Source of the DNA: Monodelphis domestica
Taxonomy: Eukaryota; Chordata; Mammalia; Didelphimorphia; Didelphidae
Assembly (NCBI RefSeq): GCF_027887165.1
Contig: NC_077227.1
Coordinates: 443,317,895 to 443,381,894, forward strand
DNA length: 64,000 nt
Direction: 5' to 3'
The translations under genes and the position numbers were made by a program. The notes under the pieces were generated by a model, which was given only the letters and a program-made list of their open reading frames with translations, was not told where the DNA came from and did not search any database. Of this stretch, positions 53,628 through 63,775 are shown one piece after another (the first letter of the stretch is position 1; every line of letters begins with the position of its first letter).

Positions 53628-53870
53628 GAAATGTAAGATTAAAATTAATATCCAATAACTCCAAGTATTATATTTTATAAGATTTATTAATAATCACTTG
53701 AAGTAGAGGAAAAGTATAGCCTGAGTAAAGAACAATTTTTCCCTACCACATTCACAGGAAAAGAGAGCGAAGAGGGGTGGGGAAACAGAACCTTTATCTC
53801 CAAAATGTAAGGACGTAACATTAAGAAGTAGGATTCTAGGAAATGGAGTCCTGGGGTACAAAAATTCTAA
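53628..53870 (-). repeat. LTR-like repeat, copy 2
   Basis: Shares TTAAAATTAATATYCAATAA, AGTATTAT and TTTATTAA in the same order with 1880-2125, and a purine-rich GAAAAGAGA stretch after it. Read on the minus strand it has AATAAA and a TTACA end like an LTR 3' end. Begins directly after the trinucleotide array. Confidence 0.45.
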
Positions 53871-54068
53871 TGACACATTACTTTGTGCCAGGTACAAATA
53901 TTTCATTTGATCATCACAACAATCCTTGAAGATAGGTGCTCTTGCCATCCTCATCTTATACATGAGGAGTAGAGGTGAGTCACTTCCCAGGGCTTACACA
54001 GTTAGGAAGGTCTGAGGCTAGATCTGAATTTAGGTCTTCCTGATCCCAAGCCCAGTGCTCTTTCCACC
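53871..54068 (-). repeat. MIR-type SINE
   Basis: ACTTTGTGCCAGGTACAAAT, CATCACAACAATCCTTGAAG, GATCTGAATTTAGGTCTTCC. Confidence 0.8.
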
Positions 54069-54074
54069 TTTTTG

Positions 54075-54345
54075 TCCCATTTAGTACATATTTAATTCAT
54101 GTTTATTGATTGACTACTATTGACTGTGGAAAAGTGAGTCATTATTACAAAGATAAATAAATGATAGTTCTTGCCTTTAAGAAACTTAGCCTCTTGTGGG
54201 GCTGGTGAACTAGATATAGAGAATAATATGTCACAAATGCCAAGAGAATATTAGAGGAGTAAAATGTGCTGTGAGATCTAGTGAAGGCAAGATTTATGGC
54301 TAAGGAAGAGGGTTGGAGCAGGCAGAATGCTGTCTGTAAGGTCCA
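54075..54345 (-). mobile_element. L2 3' region
   Basis: CTTGCCTTTAAGAAACTTAG and CATGTTTATTGATTGACTAC read as reverse L2. Confidence 0.55.
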
Positions 54346-54369
54346 AGGCCCCTTTTAAAAGGGTCCATG

Positions 54370-54590
54370 AGAAATACGGGATCATAGGATCTTAGATCTG
54401 GAGCCAAAGGACCTTTGGAGACTGTAGGCTCCAACACCTTCATTTTAAAAACAATAAATCAGAAACACAAAGAGGTTAAGTAATGTGTCCAAGGTCACAT
54501 AGCCACTAAGTATCAGAGGCAGGAATAGAATCCAGATCTTCCTGACTGCAAGTTCAGTGCTCCATCGAATATATTCTCTAGCTGTCTCAT
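54370..54590 (-). repeat. THER1-type SINE
   Basis: ATCATAGGATCTTAGATCTG, CCAAGGTCACATAGCCACTA, AATCCAGATCTTCCTGACTG. Confidence 0.8.
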
Positions 54591-55423
54591 CCTAGGGTGA
54601 CAGTAAGCTGGTTAGCCTGTTCTCTGGGTCTCAGGATATTGGCATTCACAATATCCTTTATAACTGACCAAGATAGTTCTCTGCCCCAGACCTCTTGGTG
54701 AGAAAGCCAGTTCAGGAAGAAAAGGTACCAGCCATTTCAGAGAGGGTTTATTAATCTTGCAGCAAAAGAACACAGAGGTCTGGGTCCCTGCTGGTGATTT
54801 AGTACCAGCATCTCTTGGAGAAAATTAAAGGAGATGTGGATTCCCTAGGACTGCTGCATTTATTAGCAAGGAAACAATGGGCCTGCTTAAAAGACTGACA
54901 TCCCATTGTGCAGATGTCAGTTCTGATTGTCAAGTTACAGAAAACGATCAGTGAAGTTCTGGGCTTATTAAACTAGAAAGTGCTGTTTACAGATTTCTGT
55001 TTTCCTCCCATGGACTATGGAATTTTCCATTTAGTTTGCAAAATTGAGCAGTGTTTTCCTAACTGTTCTAGCTCTATTAGGGTGCTGGGATGGTGCCTGA
55101 GAATAATATTCTTCATTAGGGCCCAAAGTTCTAGCCTTTGTCTCTCTTTTTTTTAAAATTTAATCCTTTGGCTCAGTCTCCTTCAAGATGCTGTAGTTGG
55201 TAACATTTTATGTTCCCCTGAAATATCTTTTTTCTTAAGCCTGGATCCATCTAGACAAGCCCTGTCAGGCAATAAGATGGCAGGTAAAAAAGCTACTACA
55301 TGTCATGAGAAATGGGAAAAGACTACATTTTACATCTTAATACTAGTAGGGGGGCCATCCTAGTTTAACTACTAATTATACAACTACTGAGTGCATTTCA
55401 TTTGGGGAGTCTCCCCAACTAAT
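54591..55423. other. Unassigned sequence, possibly part of an LTR
   Basis: 54600-55130 contains GAGGGTTTATTAATCTTGC, which in reverse carries an AATAAA, and lacks SINE or LINE marks. No TG...CA ends or second copy were found, so no family is assigned. 55141-55150 is a short T run. Confidence 0.3.
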
Positions 55424-55645
55424 AATAATAATAGTTAGCATTTGTATAGCACTTAATGTGGGCCAGGCACTATGCTAAATGCTTCCCAATTCTCATCTCA
55501 TCTGATCCATGCAACATCCCTGAGAGATAGATGTTATTATTATCCCCATTTTATAGTTGAGGAAATTGTAGGAAAGAGACGTTAAGTGACTTGCCCATCT
55601 CACACAGCTTGGATCTAAACTTGGCTCTTCCTGACCCCATACTAA
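55424..55645 (-). repeat. MIR-type SINE, nearly complete
   Basis: AATAATAGTTAGCATTTGTA, GGCCAGGCACTATGCTAAAT, CCCCATTTTATAGTTGAGGA, AGTGACTTGCCCATCTCAC. Confidence 0.85.
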
Positions 55646-55733
55646 ATGGTTCTTGAGGACAAAGACCAGATCTTCTTCATCTTTATCCCCCTCAGGGTCT
55701 AGGAAAGATGAACACATTTAGAAGGTACTTATT
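55646..55733 (+). mobile_element. L2 3' end, split by L1
   Basis: TTCTTGAGGACAAAGACCAG, then CCCTCAGGGTCTAGGAAAGA. It continues briefly after the insertion at 56074. Confidence 0.6.
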
Positions 55734-56058
55734 TTTTTTAATTTTATTTATTTATTTTAAAAGATTTTTCCATTATTACATGATTAATTTTTTCCTTCCT
55801 CCCTCCCACCCCCCACTCACAGAGCCAGACAAGCAATTCTACTAGGTTGTACAAATATTGTCACTTAATACCTATTTCCATATTATTCATTTTTGCTATA
55901 GAGTGATTTTCAAACCTAAACCCCAAATAATATACCCATATATATATGTACATATATATATATATATGTGATAAGTTGTGTCATATGTTTTGCTTTTGCA
56001 TTTCTACTCCCATAGTTCTTTCTCTCAGTGTGGATAGCATTCTTTTGCCTAAGTCCTA
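55734..56058 (-). mobile_element. Short 5'-truncated L1 3' UTR with target duplication
   Basis: Begins with T-rich tail sequence, then TTCCATTATTACATGATTAA, ATTCTACTAGGTTGTACAA, TCTCTCAGTGTGGATAGC. TAGAAGGTACTTATT at 55719-55733 and 56059-56073 is an exact 15-bp duplication. A TA tract is at 55935-55970. Confidence 0.9.
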
Positions 56059-56088
56059 TAGAAGGTACTTATTAAAGATTTAATTGAT

Positions 56089-56538
56089 TAATTGTGGTAT
56101 ATGACTGTGATGGAATACCATTGTGCTATAAGAAACGACCAGCAGGACGATTTCAGAAAAACTTAGGAAATCTTACATGAATTGATGCAAAGTGAAAAGA
56201 GCAGAACCAGGAGATCATTGTATATAGTAACAACTATATTGCATGATAATCAATTATGAATTACTCAGCTGTCCTGATTGATACAATGAACCTAGACAGT
56301 TTTGAAGGGCTTATGATGAAAAATGCTATCTGCTTCCAGAGAAAGAACTAATTGAATCCAAGTATAAATTGAAGAATGGTTCTTTCATTTTCTTTATTTT
56401 TCTTGCTTTTTTGCAATTAAATAACATGGAAATATGACTTGCATGATTTCAAATGTATTTCTTCACTTCTTGATCGGTAGGGGAAGAGAGAAGAGAAGAA
56501 AATTTGAGACTCAAAAAATGTAAAAAATAAATCACAAG
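56089..56538 (+). mobile_element. L1 3' end
   Basis: TGTGGTATATGACTGTGATG, AACGACCAGCAGGACGATTT, AAAGAGCAGAACCAGGAGA, then CTTATGATGAAAAATGCTAT and the tail AAAAAATAAATCAC. Confidence 0.85.
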
Positions 56539-56735
56539 GGGTAGCTAGGTAGCATAGTGGATAGAACACTAGGCCTGGAGTCAAGAGGACCCAGGTTCAA
56601 ATCTTACCTTTGCTATTTCTTAGCTTTGTGACCCTGCACAAGTCACTTAAGCCTGTTTGCCTAGCCCTTGCCCTTTTCATCTTAGAGCTGTGACTAAGAC
56701 AGGAAGTAACGGTTTAAAAAAATAACAACTTTATT
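56539..56735 (+). repeat. SINE with MAR1-like head and MON1-like tail
   Basis: GGGGTAGCTAGGTAGCATAG and GGATAGAACACTAGGCCTGG are MAR1-like, GACCCTGCACAAGTCACTTA is shared by both families, and the end (AGAGCTGTGACTAAGACAGG) is nearer to MON1. It inserted directly behind the L1 tail. Confidence 0.7.
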
Positions 56736-57079
56736 TATGTTATTTATAACAACAACCCATCTTCCTTATTTATTATATCATGGAGGAAACAGTGCACAAA
56801 AAAGTAACTGTAATATACCTTTAACCTACCAGGAGGTGCTACTTGTAACTAGCTTGATTCTGTTCAACAAGACCCAGAAAATAGGTGGTTACTTGTGTGC
56901 CAGGGTTGCTCCATGGTTTTCAGCTAACTTTATCCCACAGCTCCATCTCAAATGTCAGTGACAACAGGTCCTCTCATCAGTCTAGGGGTGTCATCTGTGC
57001 CCCTAATCCCTGGGAAAACTCCATTGTCTTCTCTACGTTTTCTATCAACAGTTCTGCTTGGTTTTTACTCCACAGAATA
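56736..57079. other. Unassigned non-coding sequence
   Basis: Nothing was recognised. The 127-codon frame 56885-57268 runs into L2 sequence and is not credible. Confidence 0.35.
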
Positions 57080-57280
57080 TCTTGGTGCCATAATGATATG
57101 GCCCCTCACCCAACTTTTCAGATTCCTTTTGTATGTTGTCTTCTCCCATTAAGTTGTAAGTTCTCAAGGGCAGGAACTTTCTTTCTTTTTATTTGTATAC
57201 TCAGTGCTTCACATAGTGCCTGGCACACACTAGGTGTGCAGGTACTTAATAAATGTTTATTGAATTGAATTCTCTTCAAG
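57080..57280 (+). mobile_element. L2 3' end
   Basis: TCTCAAGGGCAGGAACTTTC, CACATAGTGCCTGGCACACA, AATAAATGTTTATTGAATTG. Confidence 0.85.
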
Positions 57281-57650
57281 CTTTATTTCAACAGGCCCTA
57301 ATTATGAGGGCACAGTATAATGGAATGAATTACAGAAGCATCATTTAACTGTACCTACTTTCTTTCCTCATGATAAAAGAAGTAAAACAAAAGGAATAAT
57401 ATCATATGAATACAAAACAACTGCTATACATATTATACCCTTGAAGCTGCTTTAAGACATAGGCAAACTTTTATAAGTATATAGGTAAAACCCAAACCAG
57501 TCATTTCCAGAAGTTCCACAGTTCAGGTACCTAACAGTCACTTCCTATTTGATGCTCCCATTGGGAGTCAGCAAATGCCTCTAATATTGGCATTAACAAA
57601 CATTCCCACAAACCCAATCCTGGAATTATCAAATATCACTGCCTGCTTGA
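57281..57650. other. Unassigned non-coding sequence
   Basis: Nothing was recognised. Confidence 0.35.
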
Positions 57651-57651
57651 G

Positions 57652-57892
57652 ACAGGTATGTGGCACATTAGATAGACTGCTGGACCTGGAATCAGGAAGG
57701 CCTGAGTTCAGTTCTGGCCAGACACTTAATCACTGTGTGACCCTGGGCTTAACTGCTTATATGCTTCAATTTCCATCAGGTACTCTGACTAGAGCCATAA
57801 TAATAACATTTCTCTCTCAGAGTCCTTATGAGAATCAAATGAAATAGTTGTGAATTACTTAGCACAAAGTAGTCATTTAATAAATGCTTGCT
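57652..57892 (+). repeat. THER1/MIR-type SINE
   Basis: TGGCACATTAGATAGACTGC, GAATCAGGAAGGCCTGAGTT, CACTGTGTGACCCTGGGC, TTTAATAAATGCTTGC. Confidence 0.8.
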
Positions 57893-58086
57893 TTCTTCTT
57901 TTCTTCCCTCTTTTCCTTCCTTTTTCTTCTGTCCTCCTTCCTTCCTTGCTTCCTTCCTTGCTTCCTTCCTTCCTTGCTTCCTTGCTTCCTTGCTTGCTTG
58001 CTTCCTTCCTTCCTTCCTTCCTTGCTTCCTTCCTTCCTTGCTTCCTTCCTTCCTTCCTTCCTTGCTTGCTTCCTTGCTTCCTTCCC
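57893..58086. repeat. (TTCC/TTGC)n microsatellite
   Basis: About 190 bp of TTCC with interspersed TTGC units, starting at the SINE tail. Confidence 0.97.
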
Positions 58087-59484
58087 CTCTCATTATCTCC
58101 TCAAGTGTCAAGGTTCAGGAACTGGTCTCAGCACCCAAGGCTGCTGCTATTCTACTTATCAGTCTGTTGCTGGCAGCATCCTCTGATTCTGCCCTCTGCC
58201 CTCTTGATGAAGCTGCTTTATGATCTGGGTTGCTTGATCCTCAATGGCTGTTCGTCACTCATGGAGCAGTGGACTGAAGTCAAGAGAAGGGCAGGAATGA
58301 GGAGAGATTGCTCTGAGTGGTGTTGGTCCTTTCTGACCTTGAACCACGTTCTGAACAGTCTCAGCTTCCCGAGCAGGGCTAACTTGCATCCTGAGCCATT
58401 GACTCAGAGACGCAATCCCCTTCAGACACTGCTAAGCCAGTCCCTGATTCAGCTCCTGCCATGTCCATGAGGGAAAGAATAGAATTAAGATAGGCAGGTA
58501 GAAAGTACTGGAGTCGAATGTGAGATAAAGGGTAGGAAATGATCCATTTATGTGCATAGAGTGGGGGCCCTCCTTTAAGAGGATGACCAGCAGGCTTTTA
58601 AAAACCTTCCATCCATCAAGCACCTCAAGGGGCTGGCATTTAGTGGACCTGGGCTCTACAGTGTGTGTGATACAGTGATTGTTTTCCCGTGAGGAAATCT
58701 GTGCAAAGCAGTGGTGGACTGGGAGCGAGCTGTGCAGAACTAATAAAAAGGAGCCTTGTTGTTTCTTATTATGAATTATGTACTCTCCCTGATAGAAAGG
58801 GTTTCCCCCCTCTAAATCAGACCTAGGAAGTAGGAAAATATAACCCAGCAAAGTGCCCCTGCAGCCTGCTCCAGCGAAACATTGCTGTTAACAGCAATGT
58901 TGCACTGCTTGGAAATGAGTCTTCTTTGATCTTATGCTTAGTTGCTCTCAGGTTTTAATAAGGAGCCTGTAATATCTGATATTTACCAAGGGAATTTAAG
59001 AAGGCCTGGCAAAACCTATACAGAGGAACAAAGATGAATTGCACGCAATGGACTGCTACTTTCTTCCTGGTATGTTAATGAAAAATGACAGTTTTACTGG
59101 AAATTTCTGTCCCTTGTGTCCTTAAAAAAAACCAAACACAACAACTTTTAAAGACCCATATTGGCTCCTAGTGGAATATTTTAGGGCCTGTGCCATTTGT
59201 CTTGAAGAAGGCTGTGAAAGATGCCTATAATTACAGAGTCAGTGCTATAAATCATTTAATTCTCACCAAAGGAGTAGACTTACCCAGGAATATTGCAATG
59301 ACATGATGTGAAATTGGGTTGAGAAGATTCTTCACTAGCTATCCTGGGTCCTGGAGACATTGCTATACCTCCCATTCCTCTTTAAACACAAGCTCCCCTG
59401 AACCGCCCCTCCCCCTAATAGGAATGCCCCTCATTGACTTTATCCTACACTTTGTGATTTTCTAGGTAAGTACAAGCAAGCAAG
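58087..59484. other. Repeat-free island 4
   Basis: About 1.4 kb, the longest stretch without a recognised repeat. It contains a 24-bp perfect palindrome (58878-58901). No credible exon or ORF. May hold regulatory sequence; not shown. Confidence 0.4.
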
Positions 59485-59600
59485 AGAAACAAGAAAAACC
59501 ATTAACTCACTGTGTGAAATTATATACATCATTTAATCTCTCCGTGCCTCAATTTTTCCATCTGTAAAATTAAGGGGCTGTTCTACAAGAGCTTAATATT
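59485..59600 (+). repeat. THER1-type SINE 3' part
   Basis: CATTTAATCTCTCCGTGCCT, then CATCTGTAAAATTAAGGGGC. Confidence 0.65.
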
Positions 59601-59604
59601 GCTA

Positions 59605-59770
59605 AAGCACTCTAAAACTCCCCTCACAACCATCCTAGGAAGTAGGTAATATAAATGTTGTTGTCATTATAGGTAACATAAACAGAGAAAACTGGGGTTC
59701 TTGGTGAAATGTCAGAACCAGGACTCAAGCCCAAGTATTATAACTTTAAGTCAACTACTTACTCCTAGTC
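59605..59770 (-). repeat. MIR-type SINE
   Basis: GCTAAAGCACTCTAAAACTC, then CACAACCATCCTAGGAAGTA, GAACCAGGACTCAAGCCC. Confidence 0.6.
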
Positions 59771-59935
59771 TCTGTTGCGCCTTGGTGGTCTCTAGCCAAC
59801 TCATAAGCCTGATGTCTCAGACATACATCAAATATGACTGACTATATCAGGGGAGTAGGTGACTACTCATAAGACAGAACAATCTTCTTACATTTGACTC
59901 CTCTCCAGACACACTTAGACCCAGCTACACTGGCA

Positions 59936-60075
59936 TAGATACACAGATAGATAGATACACAGACAGATAGACAAAGACAGACAGAGAGACAATGAGAAAG
60001 ACAAACTGATAGAAATACAGATAGAGACATTGAGAGACAGACAGAGACAGAGACAGAGAGAGAAAAAGAGAGATG
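59936..60075. repeat. (GATA)/(GACA)n simple repeat
   Basis: GATAGATAGATAC, then ACAGACAGATAGACA, then GAGACAGAGACAGAGA units. Confidence 0.9.
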
Positions 60076-60089
60076 GCTTTTATCCAGAT

Positions 60090-60465
60090 CTCCAAAGACT
60101 AGACATTTGCACTGGCTGCCTCCAAATGCCCAAAATGCTTTCTTTTCTCACTTCGACTATCCCTGTCCTCCTTCAGAACTCAGCTCAAATTCCACCTTCT
60201 GCAGAAGTCCTTTCCTATCCCTCTCTCTCTCACTTCCTCCCCTGTTCTCTTATCCTTCTCCCAATTCCCTTACCTCCAAGATTGCCTCTCATTTACCCTG
60301 CATATAACTTATAAGTAAAGAGCCATTTGCTTGCTGTCTCTGCCACTACAGGTGGATACTTTGAGCACAGGGATTGTATTTTTTTGTCTTTCTTTGTATC
60401 CTGGTGCTTAGCACAATGCCTGACACATCTTAAAGACTTAATCAATGTTTGTTGACTAACAACTA
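60090..60465 (+). mobile_element. L2 3' region
   Basis: CTTCAGAACTCAGCTCAAAT, TGCAGAAGTCCTTTCCTATC, GTGCTTAGCACAATGCCTGA, AATCAATGTTTGTTGACTAA. The open frames at 60030-60314 are this L2. Confidence 0.85.
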
Positions 60466-60599
60466 AAATTTTATTGGAAAATTAGTTGACAGTCAATAGA
60501 GAGCCTGGCCCTCTAGAGTTGGAAAAGGGACAGTATCCTGGCAGGTGCTGACCCTAAGAGAGGCAAGAGCACTGAAGAAGACATATTTTGTCTGTCCTC

Positions 60600-60830
60600 C
60601 AGGATGGTAGACTGGAACAAACTTTGATCTTGGTTCTAGAATTCCTGAATTCAAATCCCAGCTGATATATATTTACTAGGGGTATAAACCTAGGCAAATA
60701 ATCTAACTCTCTGCTTCTTCATCTATAAAATGGAGACATTGATGCTTGCACTATCTACTTTACAGAGTTGTTTAAGGAAAGTACCTAGCAAAGGTTTAAA
60801 ATGCTATAGCAATCTGAGTTGACATTATTT
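60600..60830 (+). repeat. MIR-type SINE
   Basis: CCTGAATTCAAATCCCAGCT, CTTCTTCATCTATAAAATGG, AAGTACCTAGCAAAGG. Confidence 0.7.
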
Positions 60831-60844
60831 GGGGATTTGCTATG

Positions 60845-60955
60845 GTCCCGTAGATTATAAGCACTGTGTGTCCTCCATTTCTGTATCTCCAGTGCCTAAC
60901 ACAATGTCTTGCACACAGCAGACATTTAATAAGCACTTAATAAACTGAATTAGTG
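60845..60955 (+). mobile_element. L2 3' end
   Basis: TTCTGTATCTCCAGTGCCTA, TCTTGCACACAGCAGACATT. Confidence 0.75.
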
Positions 60956-61349
60956 CCAAGCCTGATTTTCAGCATCTCTCTAAATCACTATCCCCAAGTC
61001 ACCTTCTCCAAAACAGGAAGACTAAATAATGCTACAGTTGACCAGCCCTACAGTCTGGTGTTTATTCCTCCATTCCCCATGAGACCTTGAATCAGTATTC
61101 CTGGCTCTCAGAGCTCTCCTCTTATCAATGGAAGAAGCACTGCTGAGCATCAGGGAAAGGTTTAGTTAGCAAATGCATGTCTCTGCACTCAGAATTTATC
61201 ATTTGACCTTCAGCCTTCTGTCTGTCGCACCTTCTAAGTTTCATTTATATGAAGAAAAGCAGTCTTTGAGGGAAGGAACCATAGTGAGCCCAAAGCCTTT
61301 AGATCCCTTGTCTTTACTCTCCCCCCACCCCAGCCCTCAACCATCCTGA
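60956..61349. other. Unassigned non-coding sequence
   Basis: Nothing was recognised. Confidence 0.35.
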
Positions 61350-61468
61350 TTACAGGATCATAGTTTAGAGCTGGGAGGCACCTCAGAGACCATCTAGTTC
61401 ACCCCCCCCCCTCATTTACAGCTCAGGAAACTCTGGCCCATGGAGGTTAAGAGACTTGCCCCCAAGCC
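61350..61468 (-). repeat. THER1-type SINE
   Basis: GGATCATAGTTTAGAGCTGG, GACCATCTAGTTCACC, CTCAGGAAACTCTGGCCC. Confidence 0.75.
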
Positions 61469-61469
61469 A

Positions 61470-61588
61470 TAGGATTTTTTGCAGTTCTTAATCTTTTATT
61501 ATGTTTTGGGGTTTTTTTTGCATCCATTGGCAATCTTTGGCAGTCGGGTGAAGCCCAGGGACCCTTCTCATTTTAATGACTTTAAATG

Positions 61589-61633
<45 letters not shown>

Positions 61634-61705
61634 TAAAGAAAAAAGTAATTATATTGAAATACAGTTATCAAAAATAGGTTCAGAGACTCCAGGATTATAG
61701 GATCA
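61470..61705 (+). mobile_element. Ancient hAT-type MITE with TA microsatellite
   Basis: GCAGTTCTTAATCTTTTATT, CTTTGGCAGTCGGGTGAAGC, GACTTTAAATGCATCA, TATATTGAAATACAGTTATC, GGTTCAGAGACTCCAGGA. Same family as 7150-7355 in the opposite orientation. A pure TA tract occupies 61594-61631. Confidence 0.55.
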
Positions 61706-61832
61706 TAGATTTAGAGCTAGAAAGGACTTTTTAGCCCTTATGTAGAACTTTTGTATGTAGAAGATTTGCAAAGCACTTTACATATATTATTTCAATTGAT
61801 CCTCAAAACAACCCTAGGAAACTCTCATTTTA

Positions 61833-62035
61833 TTTTTTAAAAAGACCCTTTCCCTCTGTCTTAGAAGAGATAATAAGCATCAGTTCCAAGGAAGAAGAAT
61901 GGTAAGAGCTAGATAATCGGGGTTAAATGACTTGCCCATGTTCACAAAGCTAGGAAATGTTGATGGTTATATTTGAATCCAGGACTTCCCATCTCCAGGC
62001 CTGGCTGTTTATCCAGAGAGCCATCTAGCTGCCCC
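61833..62035 (-). repeat. MON1-type SINE with target duplication
   Basis: CAGTTCCAAGGAAGAAGAAT, CCAGGACTTCCCATCTCCAG, CATCTAGCTGCCCC. GAAACTCTCATTTTA (61818-61832) and GAAACTCCCATTTTA (62036-62050) form a 15-bp duplication with one mismatch. Confidence 0.93.
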
Positions 62036-62080
62036 GAAACTCCCATTTTAAAGATGAGGAAACCAATAAAGAAAAACTGA

Positions 62081-62277
62081 GGGCAGTTGGGCATCTCAGT
62101 GGATTGAGAGCCAAGCCTAAAAATGGGAGATTTTAGATTCAAATCTGGCCTCAGACACTTCCTACCTGTGTTACCCTGGGCAAGTCACTTAATCCCCATT
62201 GCCTAGCCCTTTCCACTATTCTGTCTTGGAACCAATACATGGTGTTGATTCTAAGATGGAAGGTTAAAGAAAAAGAG
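62081..62277 (+). repeat. MON1-type SINE with target duplication
   Basis: GGGCAGTTGGGCATCTCAGT, CAAATCTGGCCTCAGACAC, TGGGCAAGTCACTTAATCCC. GAAAAACTGA at 62071-62080 and GGAAAACTGA near 62279-62288 flank it. Confidence 0.9.
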
Positions 62278-62389
62278 AGGAAAACTGACTTGTTTAAGGT
62301 CATACAATTAGTGAGTGTCTAAAGCAAGATTCAAACTCAGGGCTTCTGGATTCCAAGTCTGGCACTTTATGAACTATGCCACCTAGCTC

Positions 62390-62640
62390 CCTAGTCCAAC
62401 CCCTCTCATTTTACAAATGAAGAAACTGAGGCCCAGAAAATTTAAGTAATGAATCTAAGGCCACACAGAGTAATAGAAGAAAAATTTAATCCCAGGCTCT
62501 CTGACTGGAGGAAAAATTATCTTTCCATCATTCCATATCCTCTCTCATGGAAAGTAAAAATATCTGCTGTAGGATTTGAACCAAGGCCCTCCAATTCCAA
62601 AGCTAGCACTTTATTTACTAGATTTCTTTGCTTCCTATTC
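62390..62640 (-). repeat. THER1/MIR-type SINE fragments
   Basis: CCAACCCCTCTCATTTTACA, GAAGAAACTGAGGCCCAGAA, then a second piece GGATTTGAACCAAGGCCCTC. Confidence 0.7.
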
Positions 62641-62734
62641 CCAGTTAGATCACATTCCCTCAGTTTTAGGACAAAATTCAACATTAAATCTATAACATTT
62701 TCAATGATAAAACCAGTTTCTAGGATTTAGACCA

Positions 62735-62842
62735 GTTTGATTCAATAAGCAATTATTCAGCAGCTATTACATGCCAGGGCTAAGATCAAAACAGGAAAAA
62801 AAAACAGTTTCTGCCCTCAGTGAGTTTCCATCCTACCCTTAA
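62735..62842 (-). repeat. L2 3' end
   Basis: TCAGCAGCTATTACATGCCA, CAGTTTCTGCCCTCAGTGAG. Confidence 0.55.
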
Positions 62843-63141
62843 ACTCAAACTTGCCATTTCACATAATTGCTTCAGTTAGGTGAAAAGGGGAGGCTGAAAT
62901 AAAGCTAAAGAGAAGTCTGAGGATTATCTGTGTTTTTTCAATTATTCCTCTCTGTCTCCTTCATCTTAACTCCTCAAAGCCATTTACATGCCAGAATGTT
63001 TCCCATCTCTAGGTCTTCCATCAGTCATGAGCAATGATTGAATACCTTCTTGGGCAACCAGAGATTTAGAGGTCACTGTGAACAAAAGGAAGAAAGTAGG
63101 TAACAATCTTCATTTTTCTCTCTTCAAACATTTTTTTCCAG

Positions 63142-63236
63142 CTCCATAATGGCTGCTCACTAGGTCCACGCATTTCCTGAACATCATGAACTGCACAGAG
63201 ATGCTTCTGTTGGGCCATCTGTCCCTGAGGCACAAG
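63142..63236 (+). other. Candidate exon of an unidentified gene
   Basis: The 95-bp unit is preceded by a polypyrimidine tract and CAG (63100-63141) and followed by CACAAG/GTACGT, a near-consensus donor. Inside, an ATG at 63186 (A at -3) opens a 17-codon frame reaching the donor in phase 0 (MNCTEMLLLGHLSLRHK). It lies in a repeat-free interval. An upstream ATG at 63149 closes after a few codons. It could be a first coding or 5' UTR exon of a flanking gene, or chance. I do not recognise the peptide. Confidence 0.3.
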
Positions 63237-63547
63237 GTACGTGTGCTGCAGAGAGTCCCAGGTCCTGTCAGGCCATGATTTATGAGCTTCTACCCTCTGG
63301 GGAGCTACTGTTTTGGGAAGTGCTGATTTGGCAACCTAAGGGCACCAGGTTTTGAGGTCAGAGCATGACCAGCTGGAGCCCACAGAAATGGAGCATGTGT
63401 ATATTTACAGGCTAGACCTCCATGTGGAAATGGTGGGAGGAACTTCTCCTCTTTTGTGGTATGTCGATCTAGCCTCCCTCTAGTCTTTCTCCTTTTCTTT
63501 TTAGCCCTCATAGCTGAAGCACAACCCAAAGGAGAATTCCTTGGTTT
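63237..63547. other. Unassigned non-coding sequence
   Basis: About 310 bp without repeats, downstream of the exon candidate. No second exon is apparent. Confidence 0.35.
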
Positions 63548-63775
63548 TTTTTTTTAATTAATTTTTTCCAATGAACAAGCATTTATTTTCTCTCCTACCC
63601 ACCTCTTCCCCTCTCCCAATACCCACAATGAAAAAGGAAGAAAAACAATATCCTTGCAACAGTTTTGCTTAGTCAAGGAAAATTAATTCCTGCATTGGCC
63701 TGCCCACTCACTTCCTATCTTTGCACCAAAGACCTCTTCTCTCCTTTTTCAGACATGCCTGTTTTTGTACCCAGG
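63548..63775 (-). mobile_element. LINE-type 3' end, family uncertain
   Basis: A T-rich start, then CAATGAACAAGCATTTATTT, CTCTCCTACCCACCTCTTCC, GAAAAAGGAAGAAAAACAAT, CCTGCATTGGCCTGCCC. This is a common marsupial LINE tail; L1 versus RTE is not settled. Confidence 0.5.

Larger units (their letters stand above)
61745..62385 (-). repeat. MIR-type SINE split by two MON1 SINEs
   Basis: The MIR runs GCAAAGCACTTTACATATA, CCTCAAAACAACCCTAGGAA, then after the first MON1 TTTTAAAGATGAGGAAACC, then after the second GGTCATACAATTAGTGAGTG. Confidence 0.85.

Noticed and set aside
53306..53658. Serine-, threonine- and valine-rich ORFs
   Set aside because: Products of the AGT trinucleotide array.
57776..58470. 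206-codon and other ORFs
   Set aside because: Driven by the TTCC/TTGC array plus adjacent non-coding sequence.
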